Part shown: positions 16,147 to 26,128 of the stretch, one piece after another
How positions within the stretch are numbered: the first letter of the stretch is position 1
Layout: every line of letters begins with the position of its first letter
NCBI GenBank assembly: GCA_003349915.1
Contig: QFXE01000010.1
Span: 124,001-188,000 of the forward strand
Reading direction: 5' to 3'
Length of the DNA stretch: 64,000 nt
DNA from: an endosymbiont of Escarpia spicata
GTDB taxonomy: Bacteria; Pseudomonadota; Gammaproteobacteria; Chromatiales; Chromatiaceae
Notes under the pieces: generated by a model
Database searches by the model: none
What the model was told of the DNA's origin: nothing
What the model saw: only the letters and a program-made list of their open reading frames with translations
Position numbers and translations under genes: made by a program

Positions 16147-18486
16147 ATGCAGATACCAATAATAAATCACACTTTTGGAATACGGAATTATTCCTTTCTG
16201 ATGTATGGCCTTTGGGTTTTATTAATCCTATGTTCTATTCTGTGGAATCTCTATAGTCTGCCATTGACCAATAATGCTGCATGGATTCTGATAGGTATTC
16301 ACCTGGCCGTTCTTTTGGCCGGCATATTGGTTAACTACCTTTTCTTCCAAAAAGTTCTATTTGTTTTTCGCGTGAGTAAACTTGCCGAACAAGCGCTTAA
16401 GGAAGAGCGCCAATTTTTAAATACGATACTGGAATCGATATCCGACGGTATAGTTGTCTGCGACAAGGATGGTCATTTGACTCTTTTTAACCCCGCCGCC
16501 AGAACCTTTCTGGGTAATAGCGAACTTCATATCCCCGTTAACGAGTGCGCTTCTCAATATGGCTTGCATAGTGCGGATGGAGCACACTTACTCGCACGTG
16601 ATGAATCTCCTCTGTATCGCACATTGCAAGATGGAAAGGTACGCGGGCAGGAGGTTTTTGTCTCGCCTCCAAATGGCGGCACAGAACGTACGCTTCTGGC
16701 AAATGGAGAAACACTTGCTAATAAAGAAGGGGAGCGGATTGGTGCTGTCGTCACGCTTCACGATATAACGTCACAAAAAGCGTTGGAACAAGAACTTCGT
16801 TTGTCAGCCATGGTGTTTGAAGCACATGATGCGATGATCATCACTGACGACCAAGGTAGGATTCAGCGAGTAAACAGGCGTTTTGTTGAGATGACCGGCT
16901 ATTCGCCAGAAGATGTATTCGGTAAGACACCGAGCATCCTCAAGTCAGGTAGACATGATGATCGTTTTTACCGCAATCTATGGAAGCAGTTGACTGACTC
17001 GGGTTCATGGCAGGGAGAGATATGGAATCAACGCAGAAATGGCGAGGTTTACCCTCAATGGACGAGTATCAGCCTGATTAGAGACAATAAAGGCACGATC
17101 ATCCACTTCCTGTCCAGTATGGTTGATGTCAGCAAGCAGCGACGTGCAGAAGCCGAGGTCGAATTTCTTGCTTATCACGATAGTCTGACAGGTCTGCCGA
17201 ATAGAGTTTTATTGTTTGACCGTCTCAATCAGGCTCTTGCACGCTCAAGCCGAAGCGGCTCCGTTGGTGCGAGCGTCTTCATAGATTTGGACCGGTTTAA
17301 GAATATCAATGACTCACTGGGACATCTCGTGGGTGACGGGATGCTGAAAGAGTTTGCACGGCGATTGAAGAAACTGGTCAGAAAAGACGATACTTTGGCC
17401 CGTCTGGGTGGTGATGAGTTCATGATGGTGCTGAATGAACTGGGGCCAGATCACGAATCAGCAACAAATAAGGTTTTATCGATAGCGGAGAAATTCAAAG
17501 CAAGCCTGGCTGAGCCTTACCACATCAGGGAATATGAACTGCACACGACCAGCAGTATTGGCGTAACACTTTTTTCTGGAGATGGGGAGACTGCCGAGGA
17601 CATTATTCGCCGGGCAGACACTGCCATGTATAAAGCCAAGGAGGAGGGGCGTAATGCCATACGCTTCTATCTTCCAGAGATGCAGGCACAGGTAAGAGAC
17701 CGGTTGGCGATGGAAAACGATATGCGTATCGCCATGGAGAAGGATCAGTTCAAACTCTTTTTCCAACCCCAGATCGACATTCAAACAGGTGAATTGATTG
17801 GTGCCGAGGCGCTGTTGCGCTGGCGACATCCTGAGCGTGGATATATCTTGCCAGATCATTTCATTCCTATCGCTGAAGATACCGGACTGATAGTTTCGCT
17901 CGGCGAATATGTTCTAAGGGAAGTATGTTGCCGCAACAGAATTTGGCATGACGCTGGTTTGCCGAAGATTCCTATCGCAGTAAATGTTTCACCTGTTCAA
18001 TTCCGCAGAACCGATTTTCTAAACCAAGTAAACAGTATCTTGAGTGATACCCAATTAAGTCCTCACTACCTTGAGTTGGAGATGACGGAGACGGCCTTCA
18101 TGCAAAATATTGTTGAAGTGAAAGACACGTTGACCCAGTTGAAAGCGCGGGGAGTCAACATAGCCATAGATGACTTTGGCACAGGTTACTCAAGCCTCTC
18201 TTATCTTAACCAAATGGCGATCGACAAACTTAAGATTGATCAATCGTTTATTCAGGATGTTTCAACTGATCAAAATAACGCAACGATAACAAAAACAATT
18301 ATCTCGATGGCACAGTATCTCAATCTTAAAACCATAGGGGAGGGAGTTGAAACTCTTGACCAATTCAAATTCCTGCAGAATTCAGGTTGTGATGAAGTGC
18401 AAGGGTTTCTGTTCCATGAGCCCGTCCCTATGGAGATCTTCTCGGACATGTTGAAAAATTGGCACAACTTCAAAGTGATGAACTAA
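16147..18486 (+). CDS. Membrane PAS-PAS-GGDEF-EAL cyclic-di-GMP enzyme
   Basis: 779 residues. Two membrane segments (~19-37 and ~46-68) are followed by PAS domains (~85-210 and ~215-335), a GGDEF domain and an EAL domain. GGDEF is intact at 421-425 (RLGGDEF), with an RKDD inhibitory site five residues before it. The EAL domain starts EALLRW at 554 and keeps DDFGTGYSSLSYL (675 on), the IGEGVET motif and VQGFLF, so both synthesis and breakdown of c-di-GMP are possible. The second PAS (MVFEAHDAMIITDDQG) is of the type that often senses oxygen or redox state. It has its own upstream gap of 170 bases and no obvious operon partner. Confidence 0.93.
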   Translation: MQIPIINHTFGIRNYSFLMYGLWVLLILCSILWNLYSLPLTNNAAWILIGIHLAVLLAGILVNYLFFQKVLFVFRVSKLAEQALKEERQFLNTILESISDGIVVCDKDGHLTLFNPAARTFLGNSELHIPVNECASQYGLHSADGAHLLARDESPLYRTLQDGKVRGQEVFVSPPNGGTERTLLANGETLANKEGERIGAVVTLHDITSQKALEQELRLSAMVFEAHDAMIITDDQGRIQRVNRRFVEMTGYSPEDVFGKTPSILKSGRHDDRFYRNLWKQLTDSGSWQGEIWNQRRNGEVYPQWTSISLIRDNKGTIIHFLSSMVDVSKQRRAEAEVEFLAYHDSLTGLPNRVLLFDRLNQALARSSRSGSVGASVFIDLDRFKNINDSLGHLVGDGMLKEFARRLKKLVRKDDTLARLGGDEFMMVLNELGPDHESATNKVLSIAEKFKASLAEPYHIREYELHTTSSIGVTLFSGDGETAEDIIRRADTAMYKAKEEGRNAIRFYLPEMQAQVRDRLAMENDMRIAMEKDQFKLFFQPQIDIQTGELIGAEALLRWRHPERGYILPDHFIPIAEDTGLIVSLGEYVLREVCCRNRIWHDAGLPKIPIAVNVSPVQFRRTDFLNQVNSILSDTQLSPHYLELEMTETAFMQNIVEVKDTLTQLKARGVNIAIDDFGTGYSSLSYLNQMAIDKLKIDQSFIQDVSTDQNNATITKTIISMAQYLNLKTIGEGVETLDQFKFLQNSGCDEVQGFLFHEPVPMEIFSDMLKNWHNFKVMN

Positions 18487-18563
18487 TATCAGCACGTTGC
18501 CGGATCCCATTGTTTTTTGTAGGATGAGTGGCATTCCAAGCATTGTTACTACGAATTTTCTTA

Positions 18564-18962
18564 ATGATTAATCCAAAACAACGACTGATAGCAGTTTGCA
18601 GCCTGATTTTTCTTTTTGCCACCTTCCCCAGCCAAGCGGGACTTGAAGAGGGAATGGAAGCCAACCAAAAGGGTGACAGGCAGACCGCTTTCAACGAATT
18701 TCGCGCGGCGTCATTTGCGGGAGATGAGCGTGCCTTCGGTAAACTTGGGGGTATGTATCTCTATGGTCTGGGAACAGAGAAAGATTATGTGAAGGCTTAT
18801 GCCTGGTTTGGGTTGAGCGCTCAAATGGGTGATAGATATGGTCAGCGGTTTCAGGATGCCGCATCCTCCGCAATGACCCCGAAACAGGTTGGAGACGCCG
18901 AAAGATTACTCCAGGAATATCGTGAGCAGCTTAATCTAAGTGAGACATCACACGATCAATAG
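18564..18962 (+). CDS. Secreted Sel1-repeat protein
   Basis: 132 residues from ATG 18564, chosen because it starts a signal peptide (LIAVCSLIFLFATFPSQA, cut near residue 26); a longer GTG start at 18528 would bury it. Two Sel1-type repeats follow: GLEEGMEANQKGDRQTAFNEFRAAS and AFGKLGGMYLYGLGTEKDYVKAYAWFGLSAQMGD. Sel1 repeats are alpha-helical protein-binding modules. It resembles the first half of the broken gene at 13921, so the two may be paralogues. The next gene begins 3 bases later and is probably co-transcribed. Partner unknown. Confidence 0.8.
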   Translation: MINPKQRLIAVCSLIFLFATFPSQAGLEEGMEANQKGDRQTAFNEFRAASFAGDERAFGKLGGMYLYGLGTEKDYVKAYAWFGLSAQMGDRYGQRFQDAASSAMTPKQVGDAERLLQEYREQLNLSETSHDQ

Positions 18963-18965
18963 TTA

Positions 18966-19460
18966 ATGCCTGACCCTCTATGCATCACGGCAATTGGAGG
19001 GGAAAATCCATTGTTTCAACCACTGCTACGCCCCACACTTGCTTTTTTGATTATCACTGTCCTTGGCGGATGCAGCGAAATAGAAAATGAGGTGATCAAA
19101 ATTGGTGCTATTCCGGCGTTTGTCGGAGTGGCTGACGATCAGGAATCGCGCCTGCGGGGACTCTCATTTCGGAAGAAACTAGGTGTTAACGAAGGATTGT
19201 TATTTATATTTCCCAAAGAGAAGATTCTGCATATCTGGATGCTGAACGTGGAAATACCACTGGACGTCGCTTTTTTCGACCAAGATCGAAAACTTATCAA
19301 TATCCATTCAATGGAGCCTGACGATGGTGAAAAGTCCTATCCTTCTGTAAAACCGGCCCTCTATGCACTAGAGATGTCCCAAGGCTGGTTCTCGAGAAAT
19401 CATTTAACATCTGGGGCCACACTTCACCTGTCGAGACCTCCATCAGCGCAAGCGAGATAA
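18966..19460 (+). CDS. DUF192 family lipoprotein
   Basis: 164 residues. The N-terminal part holds a hydrophobic stretch and a lipobox-like LGGC, which suggests a lipoprotein with a long n-region; a later start is possible. The body fits DUF192: RLRGLSFRKKLGVNEGLLFIFP, HIWMLNVEIPLDVAFFDQDRKLI and ALEMSQGWFSRNHLTSGATL. Family members are small secreted or lipid-anchored proteins of unknown function, found in many proteobacteria and archaea. It follows the Sel1 gene by 3 bases. Confidence 0.83.
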   Translation: MPDPLCITAIGGENPLFQPLLRPTLAFLIITVLGGCSEIENEVIKIGAIPAFVGVADDQESRLRGLSFRKKLGVNEGLLFIFPKEKILHIWMLNVEIPLDVAFFDQDRKLINIHSMEPDDGEKSYPSVKPALYALEMSQGWFSRNHLTSGATLHLSRPPSAQAR

Positions 19461-19912
19461 TTCTTCAGGCAATACTGACTTTATATTCGTCCCACTGGGC
19501 CAGGTGAATTAAATTCCTGCGTGGCGAATGTTTCGCTCATCCACTATTTGGCCTGAAATTTTGTGATTTGCTAGCCAACTAATAATTTCTGAGGAGATTC
19601 TTAAGGACACGAGGCTATCAAGACAATAATACTGACTTAATTAATTCTTTAGATTCAATGTTTTGCTGGTCAATATGAATGTGTTTAATTGGTTAATTCA
19701 GGGCGAAAACAAGAGGAGATTCAAGTAAAATCCCCACTGCTGCAGGATTTTCACGTCTGAAAGAGGGGTTATATTCCCGCTCACATGCAGATTCAGTATT
19801 GACACCAGCATCTTTACTGGTAGGGTCTGCATCCGCAAAGCTATCGCCTGTGTTCGGCGTGGCATCGTCTCAATGCCCACCAAGATTTAGTTGGGATTAC
19901 TAGGAAACAGAA
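19461..19912. other. Intergenic region before fusA, no gene seen
   Basis: 452 bases, AT-rich in the first 250. It must hold the fusA promoter. I find no supported reading frame and no clear terminator for the genes before it. Confidence 0.6.
19799..19826 (+). promoter_or_regulatory. Candidate sigma-70 promoter for fusA
   Basis: Perfect TTGACA at 19799-19804, 16-base spacer, then TAGGGT, a poor -10 (3 of 6). It lies 87 bases before the fusA start. The -35 carries most of the support. Confidence 0.3.
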
Positions 19913-21991
19913 ATGACAGACCTCACCCATTATCGAAATATCGGTATTTTTGCCCATGTGGATGCTGGTAAAACAACCACCACAGAGCGCATTTTGAAGC
20001 TCACTGGCAAGATCCATAAGACAGGTGAGGTTCACGATGGCGAGGCCACCACTGATTTCATGGCGCAGGAGCAGGAGCGCGGTATTACCATCCAGTCCGC
20101 TGCCACCTCTTGCGAGTGGAACGGGCACCGCTTAAACATCATTGATACCCCTGGACACGTTGACTTCACGATCGAGGTTTATCGCTCACTGAAGGTTCTA
20201 GACGGTGGCGTAGGCGTCTTTTGTGGTTCCGGCGGTGTTGAACCGCAGTCTGAGACAAACTGGCGCTATGCCAACGAATCCGAGGTTGCCCGCATCATCC
20301 TGGTCAACAAACTCGACCGTATCGGTGCCGACTTCTACCGCGTAGTCGAACAGGTGGAAAAGGTATTGGGTGCAAATCCCCTGGTCATGGTGCTGCCCAT
20401 CGGCACTGAAGACCAGTTTGTCGGCGTGGTAGACCTGCTGACTCGTAAAGCGTGGGTCTGGGATGACTCAGGTGACCCTGAGAAGTATGAAGTCCAGGAT
20501 GTGCCAGCCGATATGGTTGATCTGGTCGAAGAGTGGCGCGAGAAATTGATCGAGGCGGCTGTCGAGCAGAACGATGATGCGATGGAGATGTACCTGGAAG
20601 GCGAAGAGCCTGACATGGATACCATCAAGGCCTGCATTCGTAAGGGTACCATCGCACTCGATTTCTTCCCCACCTACTGCGGCTCCGCTTTCAAGAACAA
20701 GGGTGTCCAGCCAGTACTGAACGCTGTTGTTGACTACCTGCCCAACCCGGTGGAGGTCAAGCCTCAGCCTGAGGTCGATATGGAAGGTAACGAGACCGGT
20801 GAGTATGCCCTTGTCGATCCGGAATACCCTCTGCGTGCATTGGCATTCAAGATTATGGACGACCGTTTCGGTGTGTTGACCTTTACCCGAATCTACTCCG
20901 GACGGCTGAAGAAGGGCGATACCCTGCTCAACACTTTTACCGGCAAGACCGAACGTGTTGGCCGTATCGTGGAGATGCATGCCGACTCCCGTGAGGAGCT
21001 AAATTCTGCCCAGGCTGGTGATATTATCGCTCTGGTAGGTCTGAAGAACACTCAGACAGGCCACACGCTATGCGATCAGAAGCGGCCTGCCACCCTTGAG
21101 CCGATGGTCTTCCCTGATCCGGTTATCTCCATCGCTATCTCACCAAATGACAAAGGTGGTTCGGAAAAGATGGGGATCGCACTCAACAAGATGATGCAGG
21201 AAGATCCCTCATTTCGCGTAGAAACTGACGAGGAGAGTGGAGAGACGATAATCAAAGGCATGGGTGAGCTGCATCTCGACATCAAGGTCGACATCCTCAA
21301 ACGCACCCACGGCGTAGAGGTTACCGTCGGTAAACCCCAAGTGGCTTACCGCGAGACGATTACCAAACGTATCGAAGAGAGTTACACCCACAAGAAGCAG
21401 ACTGGTGGTTCCGGTCAGTTTGCCAAAATCGACTACATAGTCGAGCCTGGGGAGCAAAACAGCGGATTCGAGTTCGAGTCCGTGGTCACCGGTGGTAACG
21501 TCCCCCGTGAATTCTGGCCCGCAGTGCAAAAGGGCTTCGCGCTCAGCATGCAGCAGGGCACATTGGCAGGCTTCCCGCTGCTGGATGTCAAAGTCACCCT
21601 GGTAGATGGTAGTTTCCATGCTGTGGACTCCTCAGCGGTCGCCTATGAGATCGCTGCAAAGGCGGCATATCGTCAGACTGTGCCGAAAGCGGGTCCACAG
21701 TTGCTTGAACCTGTGATGAAGGTCGACGTCTTCACCCCTGATGACCACGTGGGTGACGTAATTGGTGACCTCAACCGACGCCGCGGCATGATCAAATCTC
21801 AGGAAGCAGGCACCACAGGCGTGCGCGTCAAGGCTGATGCCCCTCTGAGTGAGATGTTTGGCTACATCGGCGACCTTCGGACCATGACCTCTGGTCGCGG
21901 ACAGTTTTCCATGGAGTTCTCGCACTATGCTCCCTGCCCAAACAGTGTCGCGGAGCAGGTGATCAAGGAAGTCAAGGAACGTCAGGGTTAA
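19913..21991 (+). CDS. fusA: Elongation factor G, EF-G2-type paralogue
   Basis: 692 residues of a translational GTPase. G1 is [15 protein letters not shown], switch [13 protein letters not shown]4 VNKLD, followed by domains II to V to [22 protein letters not shown]. Residue choices such as [40 protein letters not shown] and [14 protein letters not shown] match, from memory, the second EF-G of vibrios rather than the str-operon EF-G. No rpsL, rpsG or tuf gene is adjacent, which agrees with a paralogue. It would take part in translocation or ribosome recycling; which of the two is not readable here. A terminator follows. Confidence 0.92.
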   Translation: MTDLTHYRNIGIFAHVDAGKTTTTERILKLTGKIHKTGEVHDGEATTDFMAQEQERGITIQSAATSCEWNGHRLNIIDTPGHVDFTIEVYRSLKVLDGGVGVFCGSGGVEPQSETNWRYANESEVARIILVNKLDRIGADFYRVVEQVEKVLGANPLVMVLPIGTEDQFVGVVDLLTRKAWVWDDSGDPEKYEVQDVPADMVDLVEEWREKLIEAAVEQNDDAMEMYLEGEEPDMDTIKACIRKGTIALDFFPTYCGSAFKNKGVQPVLNAVVDYLPNPVEVKPQPEVDMEGNETGEYALVDPEYPLRALAFKIMDDRFGVLTFTRIYSGRLKKGDTLLNTFTGKTERVGRIVEMHADSREELNSAQAGDIIALVGLKNTQTGHTLCDQKRPATLEPMVFPDPVISIAISPNDKGGSEKMGIALNKMMQEDPSFRVETDEESGETIIKGMGELHLDIKVDILKRTHGVEVTVGKPQVAYRETITKRIEESYTHKKQTGGSGQFAKIDYIVEPGEQNSGFEFESVVTGGNVPREFWPAVQKGFALSMQQGTLAGFPLLDVKVTLVDGSFHAVDSSAVAYEIAAKAAYRQTVPKAGPQLLEPVMKVDVFTPDDHVGDVIGDLNRRRGMIKSQEAGTTGVRVKADAPLSEMFGYIGDLRTMTSGRGQFSMEFSHYAPCPNSVAEQVIKEVKERQG

Positions 21992-22005
21992 GGGTTCTTC
22001 AAGAA

Positions 22006-22046
22006 GGGGTTGCCGGATAAACTGATTCGGCAATCCCTGCTTTTTA
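22006..22046 (+). terminator. Rho-independent terminator of fusA
   Basis: GGGGTTGCCG (22006-22015) pairs with CGGCAATCCC (22028-22037) through one G-T wobble; TGCTTTTTAA follows. Confidence 0.85.
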
Positions 22047-22109
22047 ATAAAGGGTCAGTGCAGAAATTATTCTGGCTTGACCCTGATAAGAGAAAAGAGG
22101 GAGGGCAAC

Positions 22110-22349
22110 ATGCTTTCAGAACACCACGATATCGACCATGAATTCCCCGAACTTCACCAGAAGCTCGAGGCACTCAGTGCAGCAGACGCAGATTTTGCAG
22201 CGTTGGTGAAGAAACACGATGACCTTGACAACGAAATCCGTGTACTCGAAGAGCGCGGACAGCCTATCGCGGATGAAAGCCTCGAAGCGATGAAGTATGA
22301 GCGCACAGAACTTAAGGATAAGATCTACGCGCGTCTTCGCCAGGCGTGA
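22110..22349 (+). CDS. YdcH family (DUF465) small protein
   Basis: 79 residues, highly charged and helical. The family pattern is clear: EHHDIDHEFPELHQKLEALS, DFAALVKKHDDLDNEIRVLE, YERTELKDKIYARLRQ. Members are short antiparallel coiled-coil proteins of unknown function in proteobacteria. ATG 22110 follows a strong GGGAGGG; the frame opens further upstream at a TTG (22077) without support. An 11-base hairpin closes the gene. Confidence 0.87.
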   Translation: MLSEHHDIDHEFPELHQKLEALSAADADFAALVKKHDDLDNEIRVLEERGQPIADESLEAMKYERTELKDKIYARLRQA

Positions 22350-22355
22350 TTGCTA

Positions 22356-22381
22356 ACATCCTCGCGTTTACGCGGGGATGT
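22356..22381 (+). terminator. Stem-loop after the YdcH-like gene
   Basis: ACATCCTCGCG / CGCGGGGATGT, loop TTTA, one G-T wobble. No real T run follows (TTAGG), so it may stabilise the transcript rather than end it. Confidence 0.45.
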
Positions 22382-22548
22382 TTAGGTTAGCTCCACCAGC
22401 CAGGCCCATACGGGCTATGCTTTCGTGTGCAAAACCATTCTCTGGAATCGGCACATCTTCGGGAATATCCCACTCAGTCCTAAATTCATTAGGATATTGA
22501 ATCTCCTCAAGTATATTATGCATCCCAGGCTACCTGGAGTTATGGATA

Positions 22549-22975
22549 ATGACGATGCGTACACAGAGATTTCGCAGACATTCCGCACCCTCAATGGTGA
22601 TTATTGCTCTGTTATTCACTTTTACAGCGCTCAACGGCTGCTCAACGCTGGATCTGACGCCTGTAGCTTCTCCCGCCACACACAAGCACTTCCCCGGTAA
22701 AATAGTTTGGCATGACCTGCTGACCCAGGATGTGGCACAGGCTGAAGACTTCTATGGGCAATTGTTTGGATGGGGCTTCAAGCACCAGGGCGCTTATAAT
22801 CCGTGTTGCCGATCCACAAAAGATTTCGGATGTTGTAACCAATCTGGGGGGCAGGGTACTGGTAAAGTCCGGGACAGCAGAAGAAGACAAGCAGACCGCA
22901 CTGCTTGCTGACCCCTCCGGGGCACTCTTCATGATTCAGAAATGGCCTGGTATTGCCACCGAAGGGGGAGAGTGA
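22549..22975 (+). pseudogene. VOC/glyoxalase-like lipoprotein, internally deleted and frameshifted
   Basis: The first frame has a lipoprotein signal (LLFTFTALNGC) and the start of a vicinal oxygen chelate domain: PGKIVWHDLLTQDVAQAEDFYGQLFGWGF. Near 22785 the homology stops, and a second frame carries only the end of the same domain type (ISDVVTNLGGRVLVKSG, ALLADPSGALFMIQKWPG, to 22975). The central part of the domain is missing and the halves are out of frame, so the product cannot fold normally. The gene downstream has its own start. Confidence 0.75.
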
Positions 22976-22977
22976 TC

Positions 22978-23286
22978 ATGACACTATTCCGTCGAAAAAT
23001 GTTTGGCCTCATCCTGTTACTGGGTGCTGTGTTATTGACAGGATGTTCGAGCACTGGCACCTCATCCGTTAGCGGCTCTGTTTCATACGGCGCTTACTAT
23101 GGTGGCTACTACGACCCTTACCCTTGTTGGGGATGTGGCGGCGACACGATTATCGTGCGCCCACCACCAGGGAAACCCGATCGGCCCAAGCCACCCATCT
23201 CAAGGCCACCCAAGCCTACGCATCCAATTGCCAGGCCACCCGGTGGCATTGGTCGGCCTGCAGCACGTCCACGAAGACTACGCTGA
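22978..23286 (+). CDS. Small Gly/Tyr/Pro-rich lipoprotein, unknown function
   Basis: 102 residues from ATG 22978. Lipoprotein signal (FGLILLLGAVLLTGC, Cys23) then a Ser/Gly/Tyr region (SYGAYYGGYYDPYPCWGCGG) and a Pro/Arg-rich end with PPxxP spacing. Short low-complexity outer-membrane lipoproteins of this kind are common and have no assigned role. The start overlaps nothing and lies 2 bases after the VOC pseudogene, so the pair was probably one transcript. Confidence 0.65.
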   Translation: MTLFRRKMFGLILLLGAVLLTGCSSTGTSSVSGSVSYGAYYGGYYDPYPCWGCGGDTIIVRPPPGKPDRPKPPISRPPKPTHPIARPPGGIGRPAARPRRLR

Positions 23287-23400
23287 AGTTGCGCCTAATG
23301 TGGCGCTGTTATACTGCGGTTGGAGTTAATGTGTTCTTTATGATGGTGAGTGCAAAAAAACACTAGCGGCGGCGCGAGATCGCGCAGGGGCAAATCAATA

Positions 23401-23434
23401 GAAGGCGGGAGGGCTGCACCTTTCCGCCTTTTTT
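23401..23434 (+). terminator. Probable terminator after the small lipoprotein gene
   Basis: AAGGCGG (23402-23408) pairs with CCGCCTT (23424-23430), loop of 15, followed by a T run to 23434. Confidence 0.6.
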
Positions 23435-23573
23435 ATTGCGTGCCAGCGCAGCAATCACGGCAGGGCGCGAATATCACGGATTAATTTTCCGGTATCCAGA
23501 GTGCAGGGCGGCTTGACTCAGAGTCGAAAACAAGCGGATAAACCTGAACACGCCTGATTTAACATAATATGTA

Positions 23574-24403
23574 TTATGCACATACGGTAATTATCAATAT
23601 CTCCAATTTATCGGCAAAATATTCAGGAAGCCGGATCGGTAACATTGGTTTACCAAAATGGTAGCCTTGTAGATAATCACAACCAATTTTCTTTAGGAAC
23701 TCTTCATTATTCTGGGGTTCTGGCCGATAGCCTCACTGGCCCTATATCCTGAAATCCGTTCAAACTTGGGATTGACATATTCTATGATCCCGTTCGTATC
23801 GGTGATGACAACTGAAGCCGGGCTCTGTTCCAGAGCGCGGCTAAGCTTGCGAAGTTCAAGTTCGGCTCTTTTTGACTCGGTGATATCGGTGCGGACACAG
23901 ACAAGGCCGCCTTCGGTAGTGAGATTATTACTTGCCAGGTACCACCTGTGACTATCCGGACGCTCAAGATAGAGTTCAAGTGGCATTTCATTTTCAATCT
24001 TTTCGCCATCAAGCGTGCTTCGTTCGAACGCAATGGGAATTCTTCTCAGTAGTTCTTTCAGTGAAACACCCTTCTGAAGTCGGTCACTTAACCAAGGATA
24101 GAATTTCTCAAATTTTTTATTGTGCAACACTAATTGCTCATTACTATCAAACAGCGCAAATGCCTCAGATAGACTTCCTACAGCATCGTGCAATCTGTTC
24201 CAGGACTGCTCGGCAACCTGCCGTGCAGTATCGAGTTTACGCAGCAGTTGCCATAATCCCATGAGCAGGAACAGGATAATCACCGACAACACAATACTGA
24301 TCTGCCGGCTTTGGCGGGTATCCTCTGCCTGATGGGTTTCGTGAATATTGTGCAGATTTTCAAATTGTTGAAGACTGGGAATAGAGAGGTAGCGAGCCTC
24401 CAA
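23574..24403 (-). pseudogene. Remnant of a PAS-(GGDEF)-EAL signalling protein
   Basis: The longest frame (23693-24403) has a membrane segment (ISIVLSVIILFLLMGLW) and two PAS domains (DAVGSLSEAFALFDSN, then ALEQSPASVVITDTNGIIEYV) and stops right after NPRIMKSS. In another frame, directly downstream to the stop at 23574, sits the end of an EAL domain (KKIGCDYLQGYHFGKP). The whole GGDEF and most of the EAL domain are missing. Upstream, the N-terminal sensor is cut where it meets a cytochrome c peroxidase fragment. Two deletions best explain this. No c-di-GMP activity is expected. Confidence 0.8.
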
Positions 24404-24857
24404 CTGTTACCTCAGGGTCGGCTTTCAACTTATTGACGACCTCCAGCCAGCTGGAACCCATCTCAAGAGGATGATTGATTGGACCGCTGACTTGCTCCTC
24501 CAGTGTTGCCGCACGGCCATCCCAGAACTGGACGAAATTAAAAGCACTGTTGTACACCGTTGGGGCTTTGATTGCCCCGGTCTGTCCACGAATGCCGAAA
24601 GACTTGGGCAACATGTCGGTTCCGCCTGTCGCCAATCGGTGGCAATGTGCGCAACTGATGGTGTTGTCGTGGGAAAGGCAGGGATCGTGGAAAAGCTTGT
24701 CCCCTATCGCTACTACTTTTGGGGCCAGGTCCTGAGCCAGAGGAAGAGGCAGAATAGGCTCATCCAGCTCCACATCTGCTGCAGATATTGAGGATGCTGT
24801 GAGTACAATCAGCAAGAATAAAATTATTCTTATAGAATTAGTCAGATAGGTGTCCAT
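24360..24857 (-). pseudogene. Di-haem cytochrome c peroxidase (MauG/CcpA type), N-terminal fragment
   Basis: 165-residue frame. Signal peptide (IILFLLIVLTASSISAA), then the first haem domain with CAHCH, FDRRLS-like positions replaced by LFHDPCLSHDNTISC, and the conserved APTVYNSAFNFVQFWDGRAATLEEQ. The chain is real up to KLKADPEVT near 24410; after that it runs into sequence of the PAS relic. The second haem domain, needed for peroxidase turnover, is absent. A fusion by deletion is the simplest reading. Confidence 0.8.
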
Positions 24858-25009
24858 GTTGGGGCGGCTTTAAGTCCAATTTTGTGCCTATTTTGTAACA
24901 ACCTGACTGGAATTGCATCCCATTCAAGCTGAAACAGGCCCCAACCAAGATTCCGATGGATTGGCCTGAAGCAGCTTCATATATAACCCTCACCCAGCTG
25001 GAGAGCACT

Positions 25010-26128
25010 GTGCCACTTTTTTCTCTGGATCCTTCAATAATCTATCTCAATCATGCAGCAGTAGCGCCTTGGCCACAGAAAACGGTTAAAGCAGTTGAAC
25101 GTTTTTCCCAGGAAAACGGCTCTGTAGGCGCCCGACACTATCCCGACTGGCTGAAAACAGAAAATCACCTGCGCAGGCAACTGGCAGGTTTGATCAACGC
25201 ACCAAACGTGGATGATATAGCGCTATTGAAGAATACATCCGAGGCACTGTCGGTCATCGCTTATGGTCTTGGTTGGAAACCAGGCGAAAACATCGTAAGT
25301 ATAGCCCAGGAGTTCCCTTCCAACCGCATCGTTTGGGAATCACTATCACAATTTGGTGTCGAACTTCGATTGTTGGATCTTGACCAAACTCAAGACCCTG
25401 AAAATGACCTCATTGCCCTGTGTGACGAGCATACAAGACTGATCTCGATAAGTTCCGTGCAGTATGCTTCTGGCTTGAAATTAAATCTCGAACAGGTGGG
25501 CGGATTTTGCGCAGACAATGACATTCTATTTTGTGTCGATGCCATCCAAAGCCTTGGAGCTTCCCCTTTTGATGTACAGGCTTTCCGAGCGGACTTTGTT
25601 GTGGCCGACGGACATAAATGGATGTTGGGACCGGAAGGAATCGCCCTCTTCTACTGCCGGGCAAACCTGCGTGATGAACTCAAACTCAACCAATTTGGCT
25701 GGCACATGGTGAATAATGCCGGAGATTTTGACCAAGTTGGATGGACACCAGCTTCATCAGCAAGACGTTTTGAGTGCGGAAGTCCGAATATGCTGGGCAT
25801 TCATGCCCTGCACGCCAGTCTTGAAATCATTCTGGAGACCGGCATTGAATCGATCCAACAATCTATCAAGTCGAATACCGATGCCATTGTTGCTGAGGCC
25901 AAGCGATTAGGTTTTGAGCTCATTACTCCTGAGGAGAAAGAGAAACGGGCAGGCATAGTTACATTCAGAGTACCCGGTGTCGATAATGAAGGGCTCTATC
26001 AGCGTCTTATGCAGCATGGTGTCGTCTGTGCTTATCGCGGAGGGGGTATTCGCTTCTCGCCCCATTTCCATAATCAGCCAGAAGAGATTTTAAAAGCATT
26101 CTCAACCCTTGAGTCCCAGCTACCATAA
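25010..26128 (+). CDS. Class V aminotransferase-fold PLP enzyme
   Basis: 372 residues from GTG 25010, which has GGAG six bases upstream; an ATG at 24956 adds 18 poorly conserved residues and lacks a ribosome site. Family marks: YLNHAAVAPWP, the PLP phosphate region LLKNTSEALSVIAYGL, the Asp of FCVDAIQSLGA, and the Schiff-base Lys in VADGHKWMLGPEG. The loop that carries the catalytic Cys in SufS-type desulfurases reads RGGGIRFSPHF here, with no Cys, so a cysteine desulfurase role is unlikely. Kynureninase-, isopenicillin-N-epimerase- or lyase-like activity is possible. It is an intact gene within decayed surroundings. Confidence 0.85.
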   Translation: MPLFSLDPSIIYLNHAAVAPWPQKTVKAVERFSQENGSVGARHYPDWLKTENHLRRQLAGLINAPNVDDIALLKNTSEALSVIAYGLGWKPGENIVSIAQEFPSNRIVWESLSQFGVELRLLDLDQTQDPENDLIALCDEHTRLISISSVQYASGLKLNLEQVGGFCADNDILFCVDAIQSLGASPFDVQAFRADFVVADGHKWMLGPEGIALFYCRANLRDELKLNQFGWHMVNNAGDFDQVGWTPASSARRFECGSPNMLGIHALHASLEIILETGIESIQQSIKSNTDAIVAEAKRLGFELITPEEKEKRAGIVTFRVPGVDNEGLYQRLMQHGVVCAYRGGGIRFSPHFHNQPEEILKAFSTLESQLP

